From positions 1 through 40,570 of the forward strand of contig DEAT01000053.1 of assembly GCA_002348265.1 (NCBI GenBank): 40,570 nt of DNA, written 5' to 3'. Shown here piece after piece: positions 33,921-40,570 of this stretch. The position numbers and the translations under genes are program-made. Below the pieces are notes generated by a model that was not told the DNA's origin, did no database searches, and was given only the letters and a program-made list of their open reading frames with translations. Position 1 is the first letter of the stretch; each line of letters begins with the position of its first letter. This stretch comes from Gemmatimonadales bacterium UBA2975. GTDB lineage: Bacteria; Gemmatimonadota; Gemmatimonadetes; Longimicrobiales; Gaopeijiaceae.

Positions 33921-36601
33921 ATAATCCTCACCTCGCCTTTGCCCGCATCAAGGCGGACCATTTGGCCATTCTCAAGCTTCTTGAGTGGGTCACCCTCTAC
34001 ACCGACCACGGTAGGTATACCAAGCTCACGAGCGACTACTGCCGAATGAGACAATAAGCTTCCTCGCTCGATAATTAGACCTGAGCATGCTGGGAAAGCC
34101 GGAACCCACCCTGGGTCAGTGCGCTCGGTGACAAGGATCTCCCCGTCTAACCCTTCCGTGTCCTCAAAGCTATGCGCGACCCGCACAGGTGCTTCTACCA
34201 CTCCTGGGCAACACGATGTCCCTTGCAAAACATTCGGGTCGTTAGATCCACGGTCTTTCAGTAGGTCAAGGCTTTGTAGCAGGCCCGGATGCCTGAGGGC
34301 CGCACCGACCGCTCCCTTTGTCAGAAATCGGTTTGGCGGCGCCGCGGAACTGCGATACTCCTCGTACTCACGTCGACGAATTTCAGACAGTTTTGAAAGC
34401 TCGAGGGTTGTAGATCGTCCATCGGTAAAAGCAATGATCTCCTCAATAGTGAGGTAGAAGACATCATCTTCCCGCTCCAAAGCCCCGAGCGCCACAAGAT
34501 TACTCCCGACGCCGCGAAATATCTGACGCACAACACCGAACGTTCGGGTGCGCTCGAATCTGAGTCGCTCCCGATCGCCAACAGCCCGACGTGTCCATCG
34601 CAGTATAGAAAAATAGTAGGCACGGCGAACACTGTTCAGGCGTTCTCGGACAATTGTCTCGGCATCCTCACGTATCTCCCGTTTCCGCGTTTCGATCTCC
34701 TCAGATGGCGGAACTCCATGGCGTACATAGCCCTGTACGCTAGCCACCACCATGTGAGGACGATCGTGGTAGTCGAGCGTCTCGAGCTTCAGTTCATCAA
34801 CACAGCGGTAGCCATACTCAGCAATGTAGGACTCGAATCGCTCCTTGAGATGTGGGGCAAACCCTTCCTGTAACGATCTCCAGAAATCTTCGGGAGTCTC
34901 TTCAAGCAAGTACCTGCGAACTTCGGGATCACCTTCAATTTCTGCGGCGATCTCCAACAGAAGACGCATCGGCTCTGTGCTCTTGAGATCTCCACTGCCG
35001 CACAGAAGGTCATTCTGCAATGATGCTGCCTCATCTGCCCCATCCCTGGCAATCCATTTTTCGGTCAGAGTTTTGAGTGTACCGAAGGCAATCATGCACC
35101 GGGTATCATTGACGATCGGTGCTTTCCAATGCTTGAGCGCCCCGTCTAGTAACTGGTGGTAGAGGTCCACCTGCTGGGGGAGACTGAGCTTGGCGAGGTC
35201 GGCCTCTTCCATAGGACGACAAACTCGGTCCACCCTTGAGAGGAAGAGTTCGTTGGCTCTTGCTCCACCCAGCATATGCACTCCGAGACGCACCACCAAT
35301 CCCACTCTTTTAAAAAACCCGTAGTCGGGTGCTTCATCTACTAGAGAGTCGAAGAGCGGCTGGAGGTCGGTTTCAAGTGATTGCTTCACCCCCATCATGG
35401 TTTCCATGAATGACCCACTCTTTCCGAGGAGCGGAAATAGCGAAAGGAGTCTGTACCAGTTCAGAAGGTTGTAGTAGATACGCCCTCGTATGAGTCCGAG
35501 CATGTTGAGGAACGTGCTATCGTGCTCTTCGATCACGCTCTTCGGCACACCCAGCAGACCACACGTCTGGAAGTAGACCTCTCTGTATGCGTGATTCACA
35601 TGAGAGAACGTCAGGGGGGTCGTGACGCCCGAGTAGCTCTCAACGATGTTTGAGTTATCCCAGATGGTGGCTGCACCTCCTGCGATACCCTCATCAAATA
35701 CGGCATCCGGTGGCAATGTCGTGATCGGTCGTGTCTGAAGCGCAAACAGTCTTCCAGCGGATGTCGCCCACTCAAGGTCCTGAGGTACTCCAAATGCGTT
35801 CTCTAGCCGGAGGACCAAGTCCGCTATCTCATGAACTTCGTCGGGAGTGAGAGACGCCTTTTGTGCTCGGTCATCCTCAATCTTGACCTCATGTGTGCCA
35901 CCCTTCGGGTGTTGGACTATCGCGGTCACCTTGTTTGCCACTGAAACTTCGTATTCGCTTGTTCTGCGATTAACGATGAAATGGTCGCTATCCAACTGAC
36001 CGCTCACTATTGCTTCGCCCTGGCCCCACACACTTTCCACAATGAGTGATTCACGATCCCCGGGATCAAGTGGATTCCTTGAGAATGCCACACCGGCTGA
36101 CTCTGAATCGATCATCCGTTGTATGATCACACCCATACGAGGAACAGCGTCTGATTTTCCGATCGCCTCACGATAAGCGACGTTTCGCTCAGAGAAGGCC
36201 GACGCCCAGCAGCGCCCAATGGCGTCTACAATCTCTTCAACGCCGCGTCGATATAGGTATGACTCGAACTGCCCCGCGAATGAGTGGTCTGTGCCATCTT
36301 CATCGAGTCCACTTGACCTAACCGCTACGAAATCTTCCGCGAGATTCCATTTGTCGAGCGCTTCAGGTAGCAGTTCGACAATGTTGTTCGGAACGGGCAA
36401 TGCGACTACGCCTGCCGAAAGTTCACCTGACTCTTCCCGAGCCTGAAACAAAGCTGCGTCGAAGCCCTCAACCGGGATACAGAACCAACGTGGTACAGAA
36501 CAGCCAATTCTGCTTAAGGACGCTAGCTGATTGGCTTTACCACCACCACGAGCCTCTAGTGACTCCACTGGGGATTCGGAATCAAGAAATTTGAGCGTCA
36601 T
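33917..36601 (-). CDS. PEP-synthase/rifampin-phosphotransferase-like dikinase lacking the PEP barrel
   Basis: This protein has 894 residues. The N-terminal ATP-grasp (PPDK_N) domain is shown by GGGKANQLASLSRIGCSVP, VRSSGLDEDGTDHSFAGQFE and VIIQRMIDSESAGVAFSRNP. A long helical middle domain of about 450 residues follows, then the swivelling phosphohistidine domain (GSLLSHSAVVARELGIPTVVG, His852). It ends there, without the PEP/pyruvate TIM barrel of PpsA. This is the layout of rifampin phosphotransferases, which pass the beta-phosphate of ATP through the His to a small-molecule hydroxyl. The substrate here is unknown; the operon suggests a lipid or isoprenoid alcohol. The ATG at 36601 overlaps the UbiA stop (ATGA). 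Confidence 0.88.
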   Translation of the reverse strand: MTLKFLDSESPVESLEARGGGKANQLASLSRIGCSVPRWFCIPVEGFDAALFQAREESGELSAGVVALPVPNNIVELLPEALDKWNLAEDFVAVRSSGLDEDGTDHSFAGQFESYLYRRGVEEIVDAIGRCWASAFSERNVAYREAIGKSDAVPRMGVIIQRMIDSESAGVAFSRNPLDPGDRESLIVESVWGQGEAIVSGQLDSDHFIVNRRTSEYEVSVANKVTAIVQHPKGGTHEVKIEDDRAQKASLTPDEVHEIADLVLRLENAFGVPQDLEWATSAGRLFALQTRPITTLPPDAVFDEGIAGGAATIWDNSNIVESYSGVTTPLTFSHVNHAYREVYFQTCGLLGVPKSVIEEHDSTFLNMLGLIRGRIYYNLLNWYRLLSLFPLLGKSGSFMETMMGVKQSLETDLQPLFDSLVDEAPDYGFFKRVGLVVRLGVHMLGGARANELFLSRVDRVCRPMEEADLAKLSLPQQVDLYHQLLDGALKHWKAPIVNDTRCMIAFGTLKTLTEKWIARDGADEAASLQNDLLCGSGDLKSTEPMRLLLEIAAEIEGDPEVRRYLLEETPEDFWRSLQEGFAPHLKERFESYIAEYGYRCVDELKLETLDYHDRPHMVVASVQGYVRHGVPPSEEIETRKREIREDAETIVRERLNSVRRAYYFSILRWTRRAVGDRERLRFERTRTFGVVRQIFRGVGSNLVALGALEREDDVFYLTIEEIIAFTDGRSTTLELSKLSEIRRREYEEYRSSAAPPNRFLTKGAVGAALRHPGLLQSLDLLKDRGSNDPNVLQGTSCCPGVVEAPVRVAHSFEDTEGLDGEILVTERTDPGWVPAFPACSGLIIERGSLLSHSAVVARELGIPTVVGVEGDPLKKLENGQMVRLDAGKGEVRII

Positions 36602-37497
36602 GATAACACTTCCACTAAATGAGCTATCGTGGGCGCAAAGACCTGAGCGAGCACAAACAATCCGGCACAACCAGCTGTCCATTTGAACTTGGCGGGGCGG
36701 GCCATAGTCAAGACCAGGCTAGCCAGCAGAACCAGCGCTACGGGTCCCAGAATGGCGTAGACACCTATTTTGTAGGCGCCGTATACTGCCAATAGCGCCG
36801 AAGCCGCGACTGCTATAGCGGTGCGACCCGGACCCGAAACAGTCAAATAAGTCCTGAGTGCCGGATGGGCCTCGGGGTCAAGCTTACGACACACCTCTAG
36901 AGCAAACGAGGCTCCAAGACCGGTCATAGAAAACCAAAATACAGGTCTAGTGAAGGCGGCTTCAGGCACTGCGGTAGCAGTCGCAAACGCATAGATCGGA
37001 ATGATTATGATCTGGTGCGTGGCCGCGTAGAAAAATGGCCGCGCGTCCAAGAAATCTGATACGAAAAACTCTCGATACATCAGCAACGAGTACCCTGCGC
37101 TCAAGCCTAGAAGAGTTCCCGCTACTGGGTTTCCAAGAAGTCCGATAAGGATGGATGCACCCAATAGCACTCCGATCGAGATCCGGAGTCCGTACCTCAC
37201 TTCTTCCGATGAAATCAGACCTCTCGGCAAAGGGCGATCTGGGTGGGCAATCCGATCTTTATCGAGGTCCTTGAGTTCATCCATCATCCGCATGACGACC
37301 AGCAGCACTGAGATTCCTGAGATGGAGACCACTAGAGCCACCCAATCCAACGCAGAGGAAACGACGTACTGAGCTGATGCAGACTGAGCAACTCCAAAGA
37401 TCAAGACAGCCGGGATCTGGAAACGCTCACGTGCAAACGTGAACCATGCAGCAGACTTAGAGGGCACCCTTAACGAAGTTGTGGTCTCTACTGTCAT
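36598..37497 (-). CDS. UbiA family prenyltransferase
   Basis: This 299-residue membrane enzyme has about eight helices. The first Asp-rich motif, which binds the prenyl diphosphate via Mg2+, is MRMMDELKDLDKDRIAHPDRP (Asp73, Asp77, Asp81), a variant of NDxxDxxxD. The second is at about residue 205, CRKLDPEAHPALRTY, and is poorer in acids than usual. UbiA enzymes attach prenyl chains to aromatic, lipid or sugar acceptors. The downstream phosphotransferase gene overlaps it by 4 bp and the ligase gene ends 4 bp upstream. It is a strong candidate to use the prenyl diphosphate made by the VTE5/VTE6-like protein in the same operon. Confidence 0.9.
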   Translation of the reverse strand: MTVETTTSLRVPSKSAAWFTFARERFQIPAVLIFGVAQSASAQYVVSSALDWVALVVSISGISVLLVVMRMMDELKDLDKDRIAHPDRPLPRGLISSEEVRYGLRISIGVLLGASILIGLLGNPVAGTLLGLSAGYSLLMYREFFVSDFLDARPFFYAATHQIIIIPIYAFATATAVPEAAFTRPVFWFSMTGLGASFALEVCRKLDPEAHPALRTYLTVSGPGRTAIAVAASALLAVYGAYKIGVYAILGPVALVLLASLVLTMARPAKFKWTAGCAGLFVLAQVFAPTIAHLVEVLS

Positions 37498-37501
37498 AAG
37501 G

Positions 37502-38926
37502 TCACGTCCTCTGAATCCTGCTCTTAAGCAGGGTACGAGTTCTGTCTATCCTCGCGCGATGACGTCGATCCCGAACGATCGATACGTCCTCCAGTTCTTC
37601 TATCTCAGGGAAGAGAGAGGTGAACCCTTCAGCGTCGGCAACACGTCGAGTGATATGATCACCAAATAGCACTAGACGACCGCTGGACAAAGTGCTTACA
37701 AAACAGGCGCTCGTTCCAAGGTGCGAGTAAATCCGTTGTTCCAGATGGAACTCAGCCTCGGGTTGGGCGACCCTCCCGGCATACCACCATCCTTCGTCGT
37801 CGGCGAGAATCCGGTCCCCCATGTTGTGCCAATGCCTTTCTCTCTCGCTAAACGATCCCGCTGTCTGCGGTGCATCTAAATGCCTCGCGACATTCGCACC
37901 GGACACGAGAAGTCCATCCGGCTCAACTCGTGTTGTAACCATCGGAACCGGGGCTCCGACAAAAAGCGCCTGAAAGCGGTTTCTTTCCCTGCTTTTTGCA
38001 ACCGCTTCTCGAGCGTCGACACACGCGACCGGCTCAACCTCAGAACCACCATACACATGGGTCCAGCGTGCTTGAGGCCACCTATCGAAGCCATGTTCGA
38101 GGGCCCAACAATCGGTCTGTGCTCCACCAACTATGATTGCCCTAAGATCATCGAAACCACCATATCTATCCGTGAAGCGTAGCAGTTGCATAAGGAAGGC
38201 CGGTCCTGCAGCGATGGTCGCCGTCTTTAGCGCAGCCGCACTTTGACTAAGACGTCTAAGGACTCGCGTACTCCAACTTTTCGGCACTATGAGTGATCCT
38301 CGGCCAGTTCCGAGATGAAGGAGAGCCATGTTTGGGAACACACACAACGCAGGTTCTTCGAAATGACCGAAGCGATCAGGATCGGTCAGAGCGTCGTGTA
38401 CTGCCGACATACAGGCGTGACTCCGAACGATTCCTTTGGGTGCGCCAGTAGTTCCAGAAGAAAAGGTTATCGTTGCGGGAGATGATGGATCTAGGTCAGC
38501 ACAATCGAACCCACGGCGGCCAACGTGATGCCTCAGGGAACCGATATGGATCCACCGCGGAATACTCCGTGCTGCAGCTATTCGGGTAGCCCACAACTGC
38601 GCCAAACGTGAACCTATGAACGCTTTCGGTTGCACACGCCGGAGAACATGCTCGATATCTCTGACTGGAAGCCATGGCTCCACAAAAACAACTACGATTC
38701 CACGTCCGAGAAATCCCAGGATAGTCGCGTACAAAAGGGGGTCAGGTGATGACAGCACCAGGACCGTGTCTCCCGCACTAAGTCCTTCATCAGAAGCCAT
38801 TGCTTGAGCCGCAGCCGAGAGCCTCCCGACATCTCCGAACGAGGCGCAACCGTCCTTCAACGTGCACACAGCCGGAGCCGCCGCTCGCTCCGAGAAATAG
38901 CTAAGGACTCGCTTTGTGCAGTTCAT
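37502..38926 (-). CDS. AMP-binding (adenylate-forming) ligase, OleC-like
   Basis: This enzyme of about 474 residues has the phosphate-binding TITFSSGTTGAPKGIVRSH, a central VYGGSEVEPVACVD and a HNMGDRILADDEG motif with the ribose-binding Asp. The small C-terminal domain ends in DRRHRARIDRTRTLL. The RHxxKIDR-like end and the FPNMALLHLGTGRGSLIVP segment recall OleC-type ligases, which act on beta-hydroxy fatty acids, more than ordinary CoA ligases. The C-terminal lysine position reads Arg here. I chose the ATG at 38926; the frame runs to a GTG at 39004, but a -10-like element and an inverted repeat lie in between. It heads the operon and lacks a Shine-Dalgarno sequence. Confidence 0.82.
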   Translation of the reverse strand: MNCTKRVLSYFSERAAAPAVCTLKDGCASFGDVGRLSAAAQAMASDEGLSAGDTVLVLSSPDPLLYATILGFLGRGIVVVFVEPWLPVRDIEHVLRRVQPKAFIGSRLAQLWATRIAAARSIPRWIHIGSLRHHVGRRGFDCADLDPSSPATITFSSGTTGAPKGIVRSHACMSAVHDALTDPDRFGHFEEPALCVFPNMALLHLGTGRGSLIVPKSWSTRVLRRLSQSAAALKTATIAAGPAFLMQLLRFTDRYGGFDDLRAIIVGGAQTDCWALEHGFDRWPQARWTHVYGGSEVEPVACVDAREAVAKSRERNRFQALFVGAPVPMVTTRVEPDGLLVSGANVARHLDAPQTAGSFSERERHWHNMGDRILADDEGWWYAGRVAQPEAEFHLEQRIYSHLGTSACFVSTLSSGRLVLFGDHITRRVADAEGFTSLFPEIEELEDVSIVRDRRHRARIDRTRTLLKSRIQRT

Positions 38927-38939
38927 ACGTTGTTCAGAA

Positions 38940-38945
38940 TTTATA
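38940..38945 (-). promoter_or_regulatory. Candidate -10 element of the lipid-type operon
   Basis: TATAAA on the minus strand lies 13 bases before the ligase ATG at 38926. That puts a transcription start only about 7 bases upstream of the start codon. No ribosome-binding site is visible, so the transcript may be nearly leaderless. I see no convincing -35 box. Confidence 0.4.
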
Positions 38946-38956
38946 GCCGTTTTAAG

Positions 38957-38973
38957 TATACGGTTGTCGTATA
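38957..38973. promoter_or_regulatory. Inverted repeat TATACG-N5-CGTATA, candidate operator
   Basis: A perfect 6-base inverted repeat with a 5-base spacer lies just upstream of the candidate -10 of the lipid-type operon. Its size and position suit a TetR-type regulator. No such regulator gene is present in the window. Confidence 0.45.
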
Positions 38974-39030
38974 AGGCAATTTGCTGGCAAGTTACTGCAA
39001 GCACGTGTTGAGAGGAAGAGAATGACTTCT

Positions 39031-39390
39031 CTACCGCTCGTACACTACGACCTGTGCGGACAGGCCTTTTAATTCAGTGGCATAAACCTGTGATCCGATG
39101 GCCATGAATCCGGTATCGCTGGAGGGAAGGCCCAGAATGATGGCGTCCCCTCCAAGCTTAGCGGCCTCTTCTACGAGCTTGTTACGCAAGTCGTCAAGAT
39201 CTCCTCCCCACCCTTCATCGGAGGCTACGATAAGTGCGATTGAGACATACGGTGTGTCTGGCCGTTCTAGTAGAACCTGCACTGATGCAGGATCACGTTG
39301 CTCACGCGCCACTTGATCTAGTCGCAACACATCAGCTGATACACACCCAACCGCGATCAACGCGAGCGACAGAAGTGGCGCTTTCTTCAT
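39031..39390 (-). CDS. Small lipoprotein of unknown function
   Basis: This 119-residue protein has a lipoprotein signal peptide with lipobox IAVGC (Cys16). The mature part has the pattern RPDTPYVSIALIVASDEGWGG and LRNKLVEEAAKLGGDAIILG. That resembles small envelope proteins with a heavy-metal-binding/YbjQ-like or DUF4156-like core. Function is unknown. Its ATG at 39390 overlaps the stop of the two-helix gene upstream by 4 bp, so they are co-translated. The 104 bp between this gene's end and the ligase start hold the operator and -10 described there. Confidence 0.7.
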   Translation of the reverse strand: MKKAPLLSLALIAVGCVSADVLRLDQVAREQRDPASVQVLLERPDTPYVSIALIVASDEGWGGDLDDLRNKLVEEAAKLGGDAIILGLPSSDTGFMAIGSQVYATELKGLSAQVVVYER

Positions 39391-39623
39391 GTCAGATCTG
39401 CGTCTTTAGCTGCTTTTTCTGCGTCTTTAGCTGCTTTTATGGAGGGCCACTGTTTAGCCAGCCTGAGAATGGCTATGAAGAAGAACAGAGACGCAAGATC
39501 CGTGTGATCAATCCAGATATTGAGTCCTTCGATGGCGGAAGAGACTGGTGGCACATACATCGCCACGAACAAAGCCATCAAGCAGAAGAACTCATACTTC
39601 TTTATGAGTTGGCCGACCTTCAT
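39387..39623 (-). CDS. Small membrane protein with lysine/alanine repeat tail
   Basis: This 78-residue protein has two hydrophobic segments (about residues 10-27 and 41-57). A short charged tail built from two 7-residue units (AAKDAEK, AAKDADL) follows, encoded by an exact-start 21-bp tandem repeat. I do not recognise a family. The ATG at 39623 carries GAGAAC upstream, inside a 33-bp leader that is nearly identical to that of the SnoaL-like gene. It overlaps the lipoprotein start by 4 bp. Confidence 0.6.
   Translation of the reverse strand: MKVGQLIKKYEFFCLMALFVAMYVPPVSSAIEGLNIWIDHTDLASLFFFIAILRLAKQWPSIKAAKDAEKAAKDADLT
39401..39442. repeat. 21-bp tandem repeat, two copies, inside a coding region
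   Basis: Two units of 21 bases (39401-39421 and 39422-39442) begin with CGTCTTTAGCTGCTTTT and differ only in the last bases. They encode the AAKDAEK/AAKDADL tail of the small membrane protein and keep its frame. Slippage could change tail length without breaking the gene. Confidence 0.85.
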
Positions 39624-39653
39624 ATCAGTTCTCAGTCAGCGTGTAACCTGCCA
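39621..39653. repeat. 33-bp leader repeat, copy 1
   Basis: This region contains the start codon and upstream leader of the 78-residue membrane protein. It matches 40122-40154 at 30 of 33 positions, including the whole CAGCGTGTAACCTGCCA part. Here it fills the gap to the preceding gene's stop. A shorter similar stretch (11 of 12 bases) begins at the lipoprotein start, 39388. Confidence 0.85.
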
Positions 39654-40124
39654 TCAGTCTTGTGGTCCTAAAGCCATATCACTGTTGAACAAGTCTCTAT
39701 GTGCCCTCCATCCCTCCGATGTTCGCTTCCAGAGAACTATGTACTTACCGTGGTCCAAGTGGACATCGTCCGACCCCTCAACTACATAGCGCCCGACCTC
39801 GTGAGCTGTGTCTCCGAAGCTTCCCACCTCATCGGTCATCAACCTTAGGGATTTCATACCAGCTTCCATTTCTTTTTCCCAGGCATCCCGGATAGCAGCT
39901 CTGCCTTGAGCAAAAGGAAGATTGGGAGCGCCGTAAAGTGCGTCATCCGTAAACAGACTAGAGCACAGATCTGCGTCTCCCTGAGAAACGCAGTCCATGA
40001 ACTGACGGTTAATGTCGGCTATCGCCGCTGCGACATCGCTATCAATGTCGGTTGCATCTTCACCTTGAGTCTCGGAACACCCCACAACCGTCACTGCTAC
40101 TAGCAGCATCAGCACCTTCTTCAT
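39654..40124 (-). CDS. SnoaL-like/DUF4440 (NTF2-fold) lipoprotein
   Basis: This 156-residue protein has a lipobox VVGC (Cys16) after a short signal peptide. The mature part has the NTF2-like/SnoaL pattern: AIADINRQFMDCVSQGDAD (first helix), LFTDDALYGAPN, a middle GRAAIRDAWEKEM, and strands YVVEGSD, GKYIVLWKRTSEGWR and HRDLFNS. Such proteins bind or convert small hydrophobic molecules, or act as steroid-isomerase-like folds; many have no known role. GGAGA before the ATG at 40124 is a good RBS. A 41-bp unit with TTGACA upstream probably drives it. Confidence 0.85.
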   Translation of the reverse strand: MKKVLMLLVAVTVVGCSETQGEDATDIDSDVAAAIADINRQFMDCVSQGDADLCSSLFTDDALYGAPNLPFAQGRAAIRDAWEKEMEAGMKSLRLMTDEVGSFGDTAHEVGRYVVEGSDDVHLDHGKYIVLWKRTSEGWRAHRDLFNSDMALGPQD

Positions 40125-40154
40125 ATCAGATCTCCATCAGCGTGTAACCTGCCA
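40122..40154. repeat. 33-bp leader repeat, copy 2
   Basis: This is the start codon and 5' leader of the SnoaL-like gene, including its GGAG ribosome-binding site. It is near-identical to 39621-39653. Its outer end overlaps the 41-bp promoter-like repeat by five bases, so the region looks like two duplicated modules joined. Confidence 0.85.
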
Positions 40155-40190
40155 GTAAATGACAGACGGGGATCTAGGCTGTCAAAGAGA
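40150..40190 (-). repeat. 41-bp promoter-like repeat, copy 1
   Basis: Matches 40517-40557 at 40 of 41 bases. On the minus strand it contains TTGACA (40180-40185), a 17-base spacer and TCATTT (40157-40162). Transcription would start near 40150 and give a leader of about 26 bases with an RBS for the SnoaL-like gene. Confidence 0.8.
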
Positions 40191-40217
40191 GGTGATCATT
40201 GAGCACCAGAAGATGAC

Positions 40218-40517
40218 CTAGGTGGCATAGAGTAGACGACCTAGCTCGTTTAGAGCGTTCACGATCCAAGCTCGGGTTTCGGGTGAAAGCCTAGACCAAA
40301 TCACGGCTCCCAAAGCAATGAGACAAGCGATTCGCAGACCCCATCTAATTCCACCTTCAGTGCGAAGTACGCTCAGGTCTTCTTTTAGGCTGGCGAAGGC
40401 AGAGATTCGCTCGACGCCACAACGGATACACCTCCGAACGCCATTTTCTTTGACTATGTGGACGGGGTGGCCGCAGGAAAAGCACTTTCCTCGTCGATGC
40501 GGGGTCCCTTGGTACAT
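40218..40517 (-). CDS. Small zinc-ribbon membrane protein
   Basis: This 99-residue protein has an N-terminal zinc ribbon (Cys12, Cys15, Cys30, Cys33, in KCFSCGH and RRCIRCGV). One membrane helix follows at about residues 57-76 (WGLRIACLIALGAVIW) and then a short amphipathic C-terminus. No characterised homologue is recognised. The ATG at 40517 has no ribosome-binding site. It sits exactly at the edge of the promoter-like repeat, so a leaderless transcript is likely. Translation starting elsewhere cannot be excluded, but there is no other ATG in frame. Confidence 0.7.
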   Translation of the reverse strand: MYQGTPHRRGKCFSCGHPVHIVKENGVRRCIRCGVERISAFASLKEDLSVLRTEGGIRWGLRIACLIALGAVIWSRLSPETRAWIVNALNELGRLLYAT

Positions 40518-40557
40518 GCCAGTAAATGACAGACGGGGATCTAGGATGTCAAAGAGA
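40517..40557 (-). repeat. 41-bp promoter-like repeat, copy 2
   Basis: Second copy, with TTGACA at 40547-40552 and TCATTT at 40524-40529 on the minus strand. Six bases separate TCATTT from the A of the zinc-ribbon gene's ATG, so transcription would begin at the start codon itself. Confidence 0.8.
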
Positions 40558-40570
40558 ACCCGCCCCTCCG

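Noticed and set aside
33917..36682. Longer start for the dikinase at 36682
   Set aside because: It would add 27 Cys/Ser-rich residues overlapping the UbiA gene; the ATG at 36601 gives an ATGA overlap and the family N-terminus.

Overview
The window looks like a chromosomal fragment of an uncultured Gram-negative bacterium. Evidence is moderate GC, tightly packed operons with 1-14 bp overlaps, ATG/GTG/TTG starts, lipobox signal peptides and an RND/MMPL transporter. Gene content (many M20/M24/M32 peptidases, amidohydrolases, Gfo/Idh oxidoreductases and an HMG-CoA reductase) resembles genomes such as marine Gemmatimonadota or SAR202, but this is an impression only. I see no rRNA, tRNA, CRISPR array, insertion sequence or phage gene, and no gene-free stretch longer than 300 bases.

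Region 1 (1-1000): a DUF1295 membrane protein on the + strand, facing the end of the next operon.

Region 2 (1010-25041): one divergent catabolic locus read from an 84-bp intergenic region (15057-15140) that holds a perfect palindrome, TTGTCGACAA. The minus arm runs from an M32 carboxypeptidase through an aminotransferase, a VOC protein, a PuuE-like deacetylase/allantoinase, an AllA-like ureidoglycolate lyase, a GntR/FCD regulator, an epimerase, two Gfo/Idh oxidoreductases, the binding protein and two permeases of a Dpp/Opp-type transporter, an SDR and an M20 peptidase. The plus arm runs from two tandem DUF4438 proteins through an Ldh/AllD-type dehydrogenase, a creatinase-like M24 protein that has lost metal ligands, an amidohydrolase, a second aminotransferase, a TIM-barrel-like protein and the two transporter ATPases. 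The transporter is therefore split between the ends of the two arms, which suggests the arms are co-regulated and serve one imported substrate. I infer a ureido-, guanidino- or cyclic-amide-bearing peptide-like compound; the substrate is unknown.

Region 3 (25042-26629): small, mostly unrecognised membrane or helical proteins, a more AT-rich VanZ-like gene, and a small minus-strand reading frame broken by one in-frame TGA.

Region 4 (26630-38926): an eight-gene minus-strand operon that I think is the most interesting part. In transcription order it encodes an OleC-like AMP ligase, a UbiA prenyltransferase, a rifampin-phosphotransferase/PEP-synthase-like enzyme without the PEP barrel, a tandem GNAT protein, HMG-CoA reductase, a BtaA-like (DUF3419) aminocarboxypropyl transferase, a phytol-kinase (VTE5)-like protein with a DUF92/VTE6-like C-terminal half, and an MMPL/RND transporter. 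This reads as a dedicated pathway that makes, phosphorylates, attaches and exports an isoprenoid or lipid product. A 17-bp inverted repeat and a -10-like TATAAA lie just before the first gene.

Region 5 (39031-40570): small secreted or membrane proteins (two lipoproteins, a two-helix protein and a zinc-ribbon protein). Their upstream regions share duplicated sequences: a 41-bp promoter-like unit and a 33-bp leader.
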